Origin: Nemertoderma westbladi
Lineage: Eukaryota > Xenacoelomorpha > Nemertodermatida > Nemertodermatidae
Direction of reading: 5' to 3'
Length of the DNA: 45,471 nucleotides
NCBI GenBank assembly: GCA_032718475.1
Contig: JAUCBJ010003909.1
Span: 1 to 45,471, forward strand
The notes under the pieces were generated by a model that saw nothing but the letters and a program-made list of their open reading frames with translations, was not told the DNA's origin and did not search any database. Within the stretch, counting starts at the first letter, position 1; every line of letters starts with the position of its first letter. A program made the position numbers and the translations under genes. This document shows positions 10,973 through 21,997 of the stretch, in pieces.

Positions 10973-11384
10973 TTTTTAAGTGTTGGTACGCAAAGGGTTA
11001 ATGTATTAAAGGCAAGCAAAACAAACAACACATGGTAACAACACAATAAATATAATAATTGTTCACCACCACCATATGGCTATTATGAATCTACTTGATG
11101 TTGAGCAAGGATTAGCGAGAACGTCCTATGAGTCATCACACCATAGTTTTCAAACTAAAAATAAAATAATTATATTTATTGTTAAAATTAACATTATTTA
11201 CCGCTCAGTCAATGGGATAGCGGTAAATACGATTTGCATTATTTACCGAGGTAAATGGGGATTATTGCTCTTCAATCAGTCAACTTTGTACTGTAATAAA
11301 TACTATGCTGGGGCATTTTTATTTATTTAATGTGAAACTACGACTAGTAAAATGACGTGAAGTAATTAATAATCTTCGGTGATT

Positions 11385-11715
11385 AACGCTGACGCAACCA
11401 CCTACACCCTCGCCAACCGGTCAACCGAGTCGCTCCTTGAGGAACGTTGCCGCTTCAAAAAGCGCCACTACCTTACTGTCTGTGAATACCATCGGATGTC
11501 ATTTACTCCGCTCGTGGGTACCCCTACTACAGATGGCATTTGGTGTCCTGAGACCCGCGTCCACATCAACCACATTGCGGAGGCCCTCGTGACCAAATTC
11601 CAGTCGATGAGGGAGCGAGGTTTTGCCTGTATTCTGTGGGGCGTGCGATGCCGCCTTCAGTTTGCTCTGCTGCTGCGGTCGAGTTCCCTGTTCTTCGAGG
11701 AGGTCGAGAATTGTG
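11385..11715 (+). pseudogene. Retroelement C-terminal tail fragment, copy 2
   Basis: The frame reads NADATTYTLANRSTESLLEE, MSFTPLVGTPTTDGIWCPET, then IAEALVTKFQSMRERGFACI and GVRCRLQFALLLRSSSLFF. It is clearly homologous to the fragments at 9.7 and 19.2 kb but independently diverged. Truncated on both sides. It is followed by ATT-rich DNA including an ATT microsatellite at about 11781-11807. Confidence 0.5.
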
Positions 11716-12204
11716 TACTGTTATTGTTATTAAATATTATCTGGTAAGTAACTGTATTATTACAGTTATTTACTTTACTACTATTATTATTATTATTATT
11801 ATTATTATATGAATATGAATATAATATATTTTTATTCCAAAATTGTAACATCGCCGTTAGTATTAACAGCGAGTTGTTATTTAGCACTTCACTACTTTTG
11901 AGGACATTACAGCATTGTATTGGCCTGTACATTTAGTATTGTGTTTGGTGTTATCCGTGAAGTAATGTCCCCTTAGTGGACATTACTTAACGCCGTCATT
12001 GGTTACCACGTAAACAATAGGTAGGGCCTAGCTATATTATTATAACATGGCTCCAAACGCCACCATAAATATAAGCTAACTTATTGATAACATAATTTAT
12101 GTCATTTTATTTTAATTTATTTATACAGCAACTAATTTAATTTGTACAGTTTCTAAAACTTATAATATATTTACAATCAATTCGTAATGTTAAAATTTTG
12201 GAAT

Positions 12205-12650
12205 AAAACTACATACACCATGTCCTGGAATATAGTGTCCGATTCTGGTACATGGACCCCCCCCCCCCCCAAAATTTTTCGACAAATCTTAATGAGATTG
12301 CATGAAATTTGAAACTGAGATAGTTTCACCTCCCTCCTCCTTCCCGGGTGAGCCAGTATTTTTATTTTCGCTTTCATTCTTTAGCTACAAGCGTTTAAAA
12401 AAGTGTCTCCTGCGAAATTGCACCAGTTACAGCGCAGTTAGTCTTCAACCTTATTATGAAGTTAATTGTTAGTACTAATTTAAAGCTAGTCGTGCAAGGA
12501 TTCCAAAAATGTAAAAACATTTGAATTTGGTAGAGAAATAGCCGAGATATTGGCATTCGAAAGTTGCATGTATTCGTTTCCCCTGCACGCCATTTATTCT
12601 ATTTAATAAATACATCATAATACTGGAACATTTTGTTTATCCCATACGTA
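12205..12650 (+). mobile_element. MITE-A copy 3, near complete
   Basis: From CATGTCCTGGAATATAGTG (about 12220) and a C14 tract through the shared core to the AT-rich end near ACTGGAACATTTTG. With the next copy it forms an inverted pair. Confidence 0.7.
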
Positions 12651-12689
12651 GCTGGGCAACAATGCAATGCTTTAAACATTCTATTATGT

Positions 12690-13136
12690 AGCTATTCATA
12701 CATAAACAAAATGTTCAAGAATATAGTGTTTTATTTTTTTAATAGAATAAAACAGACTCGCGCAGGTGCAAAACCATGAAACTTTTGAACGCTCATGTCT
12801 CAGCTATTTCACTAATTCACCAAATTTCACCAAATTCAAATATTTTTACAGTATTGGAATCCTTGCATGGTTAGCTTTCTATTTCTACCAACAAATCGCG
12901 ATAAGGTTCATGAATAACTGCAGTGTAACTGGTGAAATATCACTGGATACACCTTTTTCAAACGCTTGTAGCTAAAGATTGAAAGCAAAAATAAAAATTC
13001 TGGCTCACCCAGTAAGGAGGAGGTAGGTGAAACTAACTCTGTTTCAAATTTCATGCAATCTCATTAAGATTTTTAGAAAATTTGGGGGGGGGGGGGGGGT
13101 CCAGGTACCAGAACAACAGCACTATGTTCCAGGACG
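12690..13136 (-). mobile_element. MITE-A copy 4, inverted
   Basis: Reverse-complement of copy 3's layout: AAAATGTTCAAGAATATAGTG at the left, core with CTTGTAGCTAAAG, a G17 tract (13083-13099), and CACTATGTTCCAGGAC at the right. The two ends match each other in inverted orientation (CACTATATTC/CACTATGTTCC then GAACAT/GGACAT), which defines the family's terminal inverted repeats. Confidence 0.75.
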
Positions 13137-13364
13137 TTCGTGTAACAAAGCCACTCGGATCATCACATTATGTAAAGTGCTACTTTACACACAAGTATGT
13201 AAATAGTTATTGTTTTATATTTTGTATAATGTTGGATTAGTTTTAGTATTTCGATAATTATTATTAATATTATTAATAATCTTCAAATAAATATTATCTT
13301 CCAGAATTTTGTGTATTATTAAATATAATAAATGGCCTGCCCTGTAGGCTATAACTGTTTCAAA

Positions 13365-13505
13365 TACCTGCACTATTTGAACGCCCATATCTCAGCTATT
13401 TCTCAACGACATTAATAGTTATTTACAAATTTGGAATCCATTGGTATCAACAAATCACAATAAGGACCAAGAATAATTGCGGTGCGAGGTTGTGGTGACT
13501 GGTGC
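13365..13505 (-). mobile_element. MITE-A copy (partial, inverted)
   Basis: Matches the interior of copy 4: CTGCACTATTTGAACGCCCA, ATCTCAGCTATTTCTC, GGAATCCATT, CAACAAATCACAATAAGG and the TGGTGCAAT end block. Truncated on both sides. Confidence 0.55.
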
Positions 13506-13509
13506 AATG

Positions 13510-15060
13510 TTTAATTACTTATTAAACAATAATATATTTTAATACGTTATTACATTAACACGTTATTTACCTTTACGCTCCTCGATCTGAATTTGCCGTG
13601 TTTTATTTAAAAAACGAAGGCTTATGCCTAATTATAATTAGGATAGATGTATATCGGAAAACTGATTATACTACTTACTGTATGCAAATTTCTGATATCA
13701 AACTCTAGTCGAGCCTTTTTGTTTCATTCAGACCTTCGACCAAATACTCTGAGGCGATCATGTGGCGAGAGGGACCCGCTGTCTAGCAATCAAAACTTAA
13801 TCTAATGCGTCTGGTGCAGCTCGTGGTTCGCAAATAATATCTTTATAGTATTTCGAGTCTTGCGTATTACCATTGTTGTACATTGATAATACACTTCTTA
13901 GTTTTTACACGCATTTTCTTCTCTAGGCATTATTAAGGTATGTAAGCAAAAATTGAAAATTTTTTGGATTGTTTTAATCAATTTTTCGTGTATTTATTTC
14001 GTACAATTATTTTTGACAATTATTTCGTTTTATTTTCGTACACTTTTTGAGTTGTTTTTAGGTAGTTTTATTCATATTGGCTTTAGCTAGGAGTAGAAGC
14101 AATCCCCACGTATTTGATAGACATTCCAATGATTTAAACAGGAGCACGCGATCAAATTTGATGAGTCTTGTGTTCTGTTACACCCAAATAAATATACCGA
14201 GACGATTGTGGTCACAATGTTAAAACATTTATTAAAAATACTCTGGAAAATCTTATTTGACATGGGACTGTAAAGCTCCTCAAATGACACCAAATAAAAA
14301 AATCAAACTAACTAACTAATAATACTAATAATTTATAATATTTTTATATTTATAATAATACTTTAATACTAATAATTTATAGCTAAATTATAAATTAGCT
14401 AGTAAATTGGTACACTAGCTAATAAATGAATAAGTAGTGCATAGTAGCTATTAAAAAAAACAAAAGATGATACCAGAAAATATACTATAAATGTCATATT
14501 AAAATTTTCAATGTTTGCTTATACATACCATAATAATGCCCTTCTCTGTTTACACATGGACTTCTAGAATGTTAATTTATACCAGGACTGGAAACTGTTT
14601 ATTCGGAAATACCAATTGATGAGGCCTACTTTCTGATTTTTGCTAGCAGTTATTTATTTTAGGAATCATCATATCTAAACCGCTACCATTTGAGTTTTTC
14701 TGAACGGATTTTAATAATTTATGATGCATTAGATGCCCAGATTTCTCAGCTTTACTTATATGTATATAAAATATCCTATATATTTGTTAATATTAATAAT
14801 AACAAAAACAATTTATGTAGCGCCAAATTTACATAGGAATACTCTCGCAAATGCTGAAACAACAGTATCGTTCACATTACGTCGTTAAAGAACTTAGAAT
14901 AAAATAAACTATATCAAAATTTTGTAAAAAATGTTTAAAAAATCTGTGAAAATATTCGGTTCAGTTAAAACAATTCCGAATTCAGTTAAAACATTCTCTG
15001 GTCTGTACGTAGGATACGTTATAATAAATCATGAGTACCAGTTAAATAACTGGGAGTAAA
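13510..15060. other. AT-rich non-coding stretch
   Basis: Low-complexity AATAATACT-type sequence at about 14290-14420. No gene, RNA or clear element seen. Confidence 0.45.
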
Positions 15061-15067
15061 ACAAGGA

Positions 15068-15247
15068 ATAGGAGTAGCGCCCACCCCTACCCTCGGGTAG
15101 CATATAGGAGTAGCGCCCATCTCTACCTTCGGGTAGCAGATAGGAGTAGCGCCCATCCCTACCTTCGGATAGCAGATAGGAGTAGCGCCCACCCCTACCT
15201 TCGGGTAGCAGATAGGAGTAGCGCCCACCCCTACCCTCGGGTAGCAG
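15068..15247. repeat. 36-bp minisatellite, 5 copies, hairpin in each
   Basis: Five 36-bp units (ATAGGAGTAGCGCCCA... CGGGTAGCA). Each contains a CTACC(C/T)TCGGGTAG inverted repeat that can form a six-base stem. 36 is a multiple of three, so the minus strand stays open as a 12-residue repeat; I do not regard it as coding. Confidence 0.95.
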
Positions 15248-15717
15248 CTAACGAAAGAGAAGCCTTCGGGTCGCCTCCGGCCTCGACCGACTGTTTGTTT
15301 TGCCTTGATAATAAATCATGCTCTGGTCTATATGTAGGAGTAAGTTGTGATAAATAATTTATGAATGAATTATCCCAAAATCCAAAAATATTAGAAAGAC
15401 ATAATAAATATCTGAATATATCTGAATTTTGAATATTGTTTGAGAATGGAGTTCCAAATTTATTACACCCCACCCCCACCCCCCGTATGGAAAATAATTT
15501 TAGTGTAAATCAACCTGGTGTGAGTCCAATTCTTGATTCTGACTCAGATCCTCTTGAAGAAGTGATACATCAGCCAGTACAGCAGGACCTAGTCAGTGTG
15601 GATTTCACTACATACTCCTACACCTACATCAAACGAAGGCAGGGACATAAAAGTAAATGACTTTGCTATTGTTGAGTATGAAGGAGAGCACTTTCCTGGA
15701 TGTATTAGTGATATAAG

Positions 15718-16040
15718 CCACGTTGATGACTTATACTACTTGGGATCAGGGATCCGAAAGTCAGTGTAAACCTTCGGATGCGTAAGGGGAAGGCATGGGC
15801 AGCGTTAAATAGTCCGTCCAGGATTTGGAAGCCCCATAAAATAAAACGGAACCTTAATGTTCGATTATTTAAGGCAGAAGTAGTACCAGTACTCTTATAT
15901 GGTAGTCCATGCTGGGCTCTAACTGTAGAGGATATCTCTGGATGGCACTTTCACAAGAATTCTGCACCGGATTCATTGAGTCAAGTACAATGAACACATC
16001 TCCAATCAGGCTATATTCAAAGTTGGAGGTGTTTCATTAG
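15718..16040 (+). pseudogene. LINE copy 3, fragment of the C-terminal tail
   Basis: Homologous to 8114-8435 of LINE copy 1: the frames include RKGKAWAAL, SRIWKPHKI, RLFKAEVVPVLLYGSPCWAL and, after a small deletion and frame change, TFTRILHRIH-like sequence. It keeps the Trp codon (TGG) where copy 1 has TAG. Truncated on both sides, ending at the next minisatellite. Confidence 0.8.
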
Positions 16041-16074
16041 TCAAGTGCATACTCTTGTGATTTGGCAATGTTTG

Positions 16075-16512
16075 TGCCCCTTATTAACGTGTGTCCATCA
16101 TTAGTGTATGTGCCTTTGATTAATGTGTGTCCCTCAATAATGTGTCCCTCATTAATGTTTGTTTCCCTCGATAATGTTTGTGCCCATTATTAATGTGTGT
16201 CCCTCATTAATGTTTGTGACCCTGATTAATATCTATGTCCTTTATTAATGTATGTGCCCTTGATTAATGTGTGTCCCTAATTAATGTTTTTGTCCCTTAT
16301 TAATGTTTGTGCCACTTAATGTGTGTCCCTGATTATAATATTTGTGTCCCTGATTAATGTTTGTATCCCTGATTAATGTTTGTATCCCTCATTGATGTTT
16401 GTGTTAATGGTTTGTGCCCCTTAATGTGTGTCCCTCATTAATGTTAGTGTCCCTGATTAATATTTGTGTCCCTCATTACTGTTTGTGTTCCCTCAATAAT
16501 GTTTGTGTCCTG
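16075..16512 (+). repeat. Degenerate 17-19-bp minisatellite
   Basis: About two dozen irregular units of the form TAATGTTTGTGTCCCTGAT, each beginning TTAATG and carrying a T/GTCCCT or GTGCCC block. Sequence and length vary, so this is an old array. It abuts the 3' end of LINE copy 3. Confidence 0.85.
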
Positions 16513-16519
16513 GCCGCTA

Positions 16520-17400
16520 TACAAAACAGTATATAAATGAGAAATCACGGGGTTTTGCCAGGTTATTGTTTCTGATTTAAGGGGTTGTACAGGTTGTTAT
16601 TTCTGATTTAAGGGGTTTGCCAGGTGGACTGAATTATTTCATACTTGAATTTACGGTGTTTTGCAAGCAAATTATTGACTTGTGGGGTTCTGCCTCGAAG
16701 TAAGTAGGCATAAGTTACGGGGATCTGTCTTTGGGTTATAACTCAAAAATGGCTGGTAGAAAAACTTCAGGGTTTTCTGCCAGACGAAAAAGCCGATATC
16801 GAATTAACCAAAAAGTCAAAAACATGAAAATAAAAAAAAATCGACTTAGGGGGTTCTTCTGCCTTGAAGTTGACGAAATTATATTAGCCATGCTGGCTAT
16901 TAACCAATAAATTATATTAGCCATGCTGGCCCTTAACTAAAATTTAGAAGCATGTTAGACGTAAGTTTGAAGTGCTGCTTCTTGGGTTGGTTTATCACCT
17001 CAGAGCCTTCATCATTTACTCTATACTGCCGTGCTAGCTTTGGAACCATTTTAATCCTCGCCAGTGAAACCAATCATCCAACACTGTCAGTTAACTGACG
17101 TCAGCCGACCACTGTTTACATAGTTCTTTAGTTATAGAAAATATAATTATTATGGTTTAATTATATTTTCTACATACTGTATTTCTTATCCTTTTAATCC
17201 AATTAAATATATAGTAATTACTACTCAAGATTTTCTGATTATGTCTATATACTGTAGGTTTATAGAAGTAGTAGCTTTGGCAGTGCTGTATTCTTCCAAT
17301 ATTTCGGAAGCTTTGATCTTGCTGTCAGTGGTATTTGGAACTCAGAACCTTCAGTACATACTGAAGGTGAATGTGAAATAATTGCAGTGTTTACTTCTTG
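16520..17400. other. Non-coding stretch with loose internal repetition
   Basis: Between 16540 and 16740 the words GGGGTTTTGCCAGG and TTTCTGATTTAAGGGG recur irregularly. A 20-bp phrase TATATTAGCCATGCTGGC occurs twice (about 16881 and 16913). No gene recognised. Confidence 0.4.
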
Positions 17401-17407
17401 GTAGCAT

Positions 17408-18384
17408 AATATATTGGGATATGTCTAATTAAGGACAATACTGTTGTATTGAGGACAACAGTCAAAAAGACCTACCAACAGTCAGAAAAACTCACCAACA
17501 GTCAGAAAACAGACCCAGATAGTCTACCAACAGTCAATGGATTCAAAAAATTCCGATTATCTAAATGGGGTTCCCCTCAAAAGCTGATATCCGTAACTAA
17601 GGAAATTACGTCATTCTGTACTGTACCATACAGCAGTAGGCCTACCGAACCGATACAGTTGTTATCACATTAGGCTATTATTACCGGTATGGAATCCGGG
17701 AACAGCAAGGACAACGTTGGTCTAGTTTAGTTTGCGCCTATGCGGTACCGACACATGTCAACACACTGAGGATTAAAGAGTACTATGGGTAAAGTACTTG
17801 AGATTGACTTGAAACTACTTAAAGTTGGAGCGAATACAATTCCGAGGGATACATTTCCGTATATTATCCAAGTTGACAGATCCCATTTTTTCTTCTACCC
17901 TACCAGTACCGATTGCCACCACTGGTACGAGTCGCGGCCATATGTTAACAGTCGTCTGTCACATCAACACCAAATAACAGTCTGTCGCAATTTAAACCTC
18001 AGTGCTTTGACTTATGTCGGTACCGCAAAGTAAACTAGACCAACGTCGTCCTCGCCGTTCCTGGATTCCATACCAGTAACAATAGCCTACTGTGATAATA
18101 ACTGTATAGGTTCAGTAGGCTACTGCTGTACTGTATGGTACAGTATGGAATGACATAATTTCCTTAGTTACAGATATCAGCGGATATGATTTTGAATATT
18201 TCGAACATTGAATATAACGAACCCCATTTAGATAATCGGAATTCTTTTGAAGCCCTTGACTGTTGGTAGACTATCTGGGACTGTTTTCTGACTGTTGGCG
18301 AGTTTTTCTGACAGTTGGTAGGTCTTTTTGACTGTTGTCTTCAACACAACAGTATTGTCCTTAATTAGACCTATGCAATATATT
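17408..18384. mobile_element. 977-bp foldback element with target-site duplication
   Basis: Arms of about 370-390 bp (17408-17777 and 17995-18384) are inverted copies. They share AATATATTG..., TGTCTAATTAAGGACAATAC, four CCAACAGTCA(G/A) phrases, TAAATGGGGTTC and GGTCTAGTTTA. The direct repeat GTAGCAT flanks both ends (17401-17407 and 18385-18391), a 7-bp target duplication. The 217-bp loop is open in one frame (82 codons from 17785), but that peptide shows no domain. Confidence 0.85.
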
Positions 18385-18399
18385 GTAGCATAATTTGGA

Positions 18400-18940
18400 T
18401 AACTAGACCATAATTATAAATTTCAATGAGTTTCAAAATTGTACTAGTACTTTTTGTGATGGGATCCGAGTTGGCGAGGGATCCCGACCGGTGGTGTGTG
18501 TGTTTCGAGTCGTATGGAATATACGCGTCGCCGCATCTGCTTAGTTACTGGAAGGCTGTCAAAGGGGCTGAAAGGCCGAAGGCCGATATAATAACTGAGT
18601 TTATAGTTTACAGTCGTTGATAATGTCAGATATATGAAGCACAATCAGTATAGTACAATAACAGCAGTAACAATAACGACGGTTTAAAACCGTATGACTT
18701 ATACACTCTACATAGCCAACTGAACCACAATTAACAGAGTAACAGTTATATATTACATGGGAGATTACACATTCCTACCTATGCTTGGCCTACCAGTACA
18801 TCACGCTAATTGATGGAAAGCCGCCCTGTCATTGGTTGATCTACTCCTCGGCCAATCCCTATTTTCCCCTGGGCCTATGCTAGCTTTCCCCTGAGATGTG
18901 CTGGCTGATGTGCTGCAAAGTCAGAGGGCTAGTTATTCGC
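18400..18940. other. Non-coding stretch
   Basis: Short open frames only; no recognisable protein, RNA or repeat. Confidence 0.4.
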
Positions 18941-18947
18941 CAGCACA

Positions 18948-19521
18948 ATGAGATCCGGAACGTGTTTGGTGACCTTCTTGCGGAGGCCTTCGGTGCGACT
19001 AACATTGAGTGAGAGGTCACACTGGCCGAAGGTCACCTGGTCTCGGATGGGCAGGCGGTGGAGGGGGTGAGGGCGGATTTGGTATCCAGGGGTGTTTGGG
19101 CGAACCAGGTAGTGGCGTCTTTCGATGTATTGATTATAAATCTCGACGCCACTTCCTATGTTCGCTCCAACGCCTCAATGGAGACCTTACTCGCCTAGAG
19201 GGAGCGGGTCAAGCGGGCCCACTACCAGGAGGCCTGCGAATCCCGCAGGATGCACTTCACCCCGTTGGTATGTTCCACCGACAGTGTGTGGGGTACGGAG
19301 GCGGCTGTATTCATCTGGCACCTTGCGGAGACCCTATGCTCTAAGAGGGTCGGGATGAGACAGCGGGGTTTGGGAGAGGTTTTGGGTGCGGTGAGGTGGC
19401 GACTGCAGTTTGGTCTCCTTCGGGCGACCTCTCTGTGCCTCCGGGGTGGTAGGAGGACGTGGTGGGGCCTCGGGTTTGGGGATGGGGCGGGGATTCGTGG
19501 TGTTGACCCAGATATGTGCTG
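18948..19521 (+). pseudogene. Retroelement C-terminal tail fragment, copy 3 (longest)
   Basis: Extends further upstream than copies 1 and 2. An HNEIRNVFGDLLAEAFGATN block is followed by RADLVSRGVW and FDVLIINLDATSYV. This HxxxR ... D ... FDV spacing is reminiscent of a restriction-like nuclease domain attached to some reverse transcriptases (inference). Then comes the shared tail: RMHFTPLVCSTDSVWGTEAA, LRFALLRS-like LQFGLLRATSLCLRGGRR, and a TGC-TGA end at 19521. Broken by in-frame stops near 19009 and 19196, and by the lost reverse transcriptase. Confidence 0.55.
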
Positions 19522-19682
19522 ATTACATATCTGTTTCTTTATTGCAAATATTTATTGTTAACCTGTGCTTATAAGCGGATTCAATTTCACTTCATTACCC
19601 ACCAGAAAATGGGACCAGTGGCATTTGACCAATAAGTTGGGGGTGTAACTTCTGAGGGCACTATGGGCGCCAGTGCGACTGG

Positions 19683-20195
19683 ATGGACGATGAGGAGAAG
19701 TTTAAGATCTTCGAGGAGTGGGCCGATGTCAGTGTTATGACGCGACAGAGGATGAAGGCCCAGGAGTTAAAGTGGGATTGCTTCAACATCAATCCGGAAG
19801 CCCATCTGGAGATTATCAAGAGGAGACTGCCATTCACATACCAGGAGGTAGCGACAGCAGCGTCGTATGGAGGAGTCATCAACACACAGAGGTACTTGGA
19901 TAGATGGACGCCAGAAAACAGAGGCGAGTTCAGGGATTTTCTGGCGGAGCACGTGCCGCAAATGATGAAAATGATCTTATGGGACGCTACCAGGGGGAAG
20001 CAGGAGGGGCACTCGGAAGGGCCACCTGCAAAGCGTTACCGGGAGTTCATAACACCAGCACCCAAAGAATCGACCACGGGGATTAGCAAGGCGGTAACGG
20101 TGAGAATGCGGAGTCTCAGAGAGGACAAGCCAGAGGGAAGGAGGCGGCCCAGACAAGACGATGTCAGGGGGAAAGAACTAAGATGGTTGCCGTAG
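19683..20195 (+). CDS. Unassigned 170-residue ORF inside the LTR-type element
   Basis: ATG at 19683 opens MDDEEKFKIFEEWADVSVMT. The first 110 residues are mixed acidic and helical-looking, with the conspicuous phrases KWDCFNINPEAHLEIIKRRL and RYLDRWTPENRGEFRDFLAE. The last 60 are rich in Lys, Arg and Pro (REDKPEGRRRPRQDD). No zinc knuckle, protease or polymerase motif. The position just after the truncated 5' LTR would suit a short gag-like or accessory protein of a non-autonomous element, but that is only positional. GC content is higher than in flanking DNA, which supports coding. It ends TGG-TTG-CCG-TAG at 20195. Confidence 0.4.
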   Translation: MDDEEKFKIFEEWADVSVMTRQRMKAQELKWDCFNINPEAHLEIIKRRLPFTYQEVATAASYGGVINTQRYLDRWTPENRGEFRDFLAEHVPQMMKMILWDATRGKQEGHSEGPPAKRYREFITPAPKESTTGISKAVTVRMRSLREDKPEGRRRPRQDDVRGKELRWLP

Positions 20196-20295
20196 ATTGG
20201 AGGAGCGAACTAGGACTCAGATGGGGAGATGTGGGCGTGCCTGGAAGGCACCACATGTGGGAATAAATACGAACTCCTAAGTGCAAAATAATTAA

Positions 20296-20613
20296 GTGCA
20301 ATTAGTATGTACGTATGTAAATAATCAATATAATTACTATGAATATATAATCAAAGTAAGTACTATAGTCATATATAACCTTTTCCAATTAGCTACTGGG
20401 ATTGGGGACCACTTGACTACGAGAACTGGACGAGACACTAGACGGATCCCATTTCTCAAGTGTGGCCACACTAATGAGGATGTGGGAGCTTCACAGGAGG
20501 GTACGAAGGATGTAAACAAAATGCGGGTTGAGTATAGGAGAACGGGGAAGTATGGAGAGGAAGTGTTGACGTGCGTAGAAATTAGAGGAGTGCAATTCAA
20601 GTGTGGGGAGTGA
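20296..20613 (+). CDS. Second small ORF in the LTR-type element (doubtful)
   Basis: The plausible coding part is the second half, from about 20390. It follows a splice-acceptor-like CCTTTTCCAATTAG and reads LATGIGDHLTTRTGRDTRRI to RGVQFKCGE. No domain recognised. The first third is AT-rich and looks non-coding. It may be a second exon or chance. Confidence 0.2.
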   Translation: MQLVCTYVNNQYNYYEYIIKVSTIVIYNLFQLATGIGDHLTTRTGRDTRRIPFLKCGHTNEDVGASQEGTKDVNKMRVEYRRTGKYGEEVLTCVEIRGVQFKCGE

Positions 20614-20797
20614 GCAGTAAGAGAGAGAATAAGGGACAACGAGGTCCACGAGAAAGAGAGTAAGGGACAAAGAGGTCCGAGAGTAAGATTAGAGTGAGGT
20701 TCTAGAAAATTGTGTGAAGAGAGAGCACAATTATAGAGATGCCAGATACCTTGGTGCAACATAGCTCGCGATTGCACCAAGAGGGGTAGGAATAACA

Positions 20798-20826
20798 TAC
20801 CCTGGGGGGGGGGGGGGGTGGGGGGG
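20798..20826 (+). repeat. Poly-G tract
   Basis: A G14 run followed by T and a G7 run. It is one of several long G/C homopolymers in repeats of this window. Confidence 0.8.
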
Positions 20827-21997
20827 CTGGAAAGCCGACCCTGAGAAAATAACTCCACCCCACACCCAATATTAGATTGGGTTTCAGCAAAATTGAAGCG
20901 CACTTAAGGTTGATGGTATCTTCTTACCAGGAAAATAGCATGGGGGGGAGTGTAAGCGGATTCAATTCCACTTCATTACCCACCAGAAAATGGGACCAGT
21001 GGCATTTTACCAATAAGTTGGGGATACGAGATTACCAATATTAATCTCGCCTCACCAACCAACTTTGGGGGGGCGACGCAAGCCCTAAAGCCACAGAGAG
21101 AGGTGAGAGGTCAAACCACCTCGGAGGGAATACAGCTAGTAGAGGCTAGCAGCAGGGGGAAACACTCACAGGGATTGCCAAAGTGATAATTAGTATATTA
21201 GCAAATAGCGGGGAGGGAAGCACATGATTAGAGATATGAAAGCATCCACTGGGTACAGACTACAGAGGGCCAAGTACAGTAAGAGCTGAAATCAATATCC
21301 GTGTGTGTTAGCATATATTATTCTGCATTACTGATTTACCAGTCAGTTCATTAGTTACTCAGTTGCAGACCAGTCATAGTTTATGACTGTCACCACCACT
21401 AACATCAGCAATTAATCTGTGTATTTTCTGCTATTGCATCAGTATCATTACCGATTGACCGATTGACCGATTGTGCTATTATCGTTTGGACTATCAATAT
21501 CGAGAAACAACAGAAACCCTTATTGTTTTCCCCAATGACCTTCGGCCAAAGCGAACTAGCACGACTGCCCAGCAGAATGGTGACGCGTACACGTACAAAT
21601 CTAACCCGGTCGGGATCTTATAGATCCCGTCACAGTGCTTCAATCTTAATTATTCTACTTAATTAATTTGTGATCATTTGTGCTTCGCCTGATTTTATAT
21701 TTTATTAATGGAATAAGAAAATGATACAATAACAACAATAAATAATAACATATTAAGCTGGCATCTCTCTCTAACTGGCAGTGTATATTGCCTCGGTGCC
21801 TTCAGTATGCAATATTATATTGGTAATATTGCATATCTAATCGTGATTCGTAAATCACGACTTTCCCCATTCTCCACTGGGTGGTGCAGCGAATTGGATC
21901 CGCTAACACTTTTTACATTTTTTGGAATGGAATTACTGAAAAAAAAATGCATTTATGTACAGTATATATATTTATGATTGAATAATACACTCTCACC

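Larger units (their letters stand above)
19570..21908 (+). mobile_element. LTR-type element, non-autonomous or decayed
   Basis: A 75-bp direct repeat occurs at 19570-19644 and 20951-21027. The second copy starts TGTAAGCGG directly after a purine run GGGGGGGAG (20942-20950), as a 3' LTR follows a polypurine tract. The same block ends with CCGCTAACA at 21908, giving TG...CA ends with an inverted-repeat terminus (AGCGGATCCAATT on the complement). An AATAAA sits at 21737-21742. So a 958-bp 3' LTR and a 5' LTR reduced to 75 bp are likely. The interior (1.3 kb) lacks any reverse transcriptase. Confidence 0.55.

Noticed and set aside
15019-15228. Minus-strand repeat peptide across the 36-bp array
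   Set aside because: Same cause: unit length is a multiple of three. No flanking coding signal.
15068-15247. CRISPR-like array
   Set aside because: Units are directly adjacent, with no unique spacers, in animal DNA; it is a minisatellite.
15640-15716. Short phrase NDFAIVEYEGEHFPGCISD next to LINE copy 3
   Set aside because: Resembles a small conserved segment seen in some transposon-linked proteins, but too short and isolated to annotate.
17785-18033. 82-residue frame in the foldback loop
   Set aside because: No domain, part of it lies in the inverted arm, and length is within chance.
18426-18620. 64-residue frame with GC-rich GGATCCGA...GGGATCCCGACC words
   Set aside because: Weak likeness to a segment near 21.6 kb on the other strand, not convincing as a repeat or gene.
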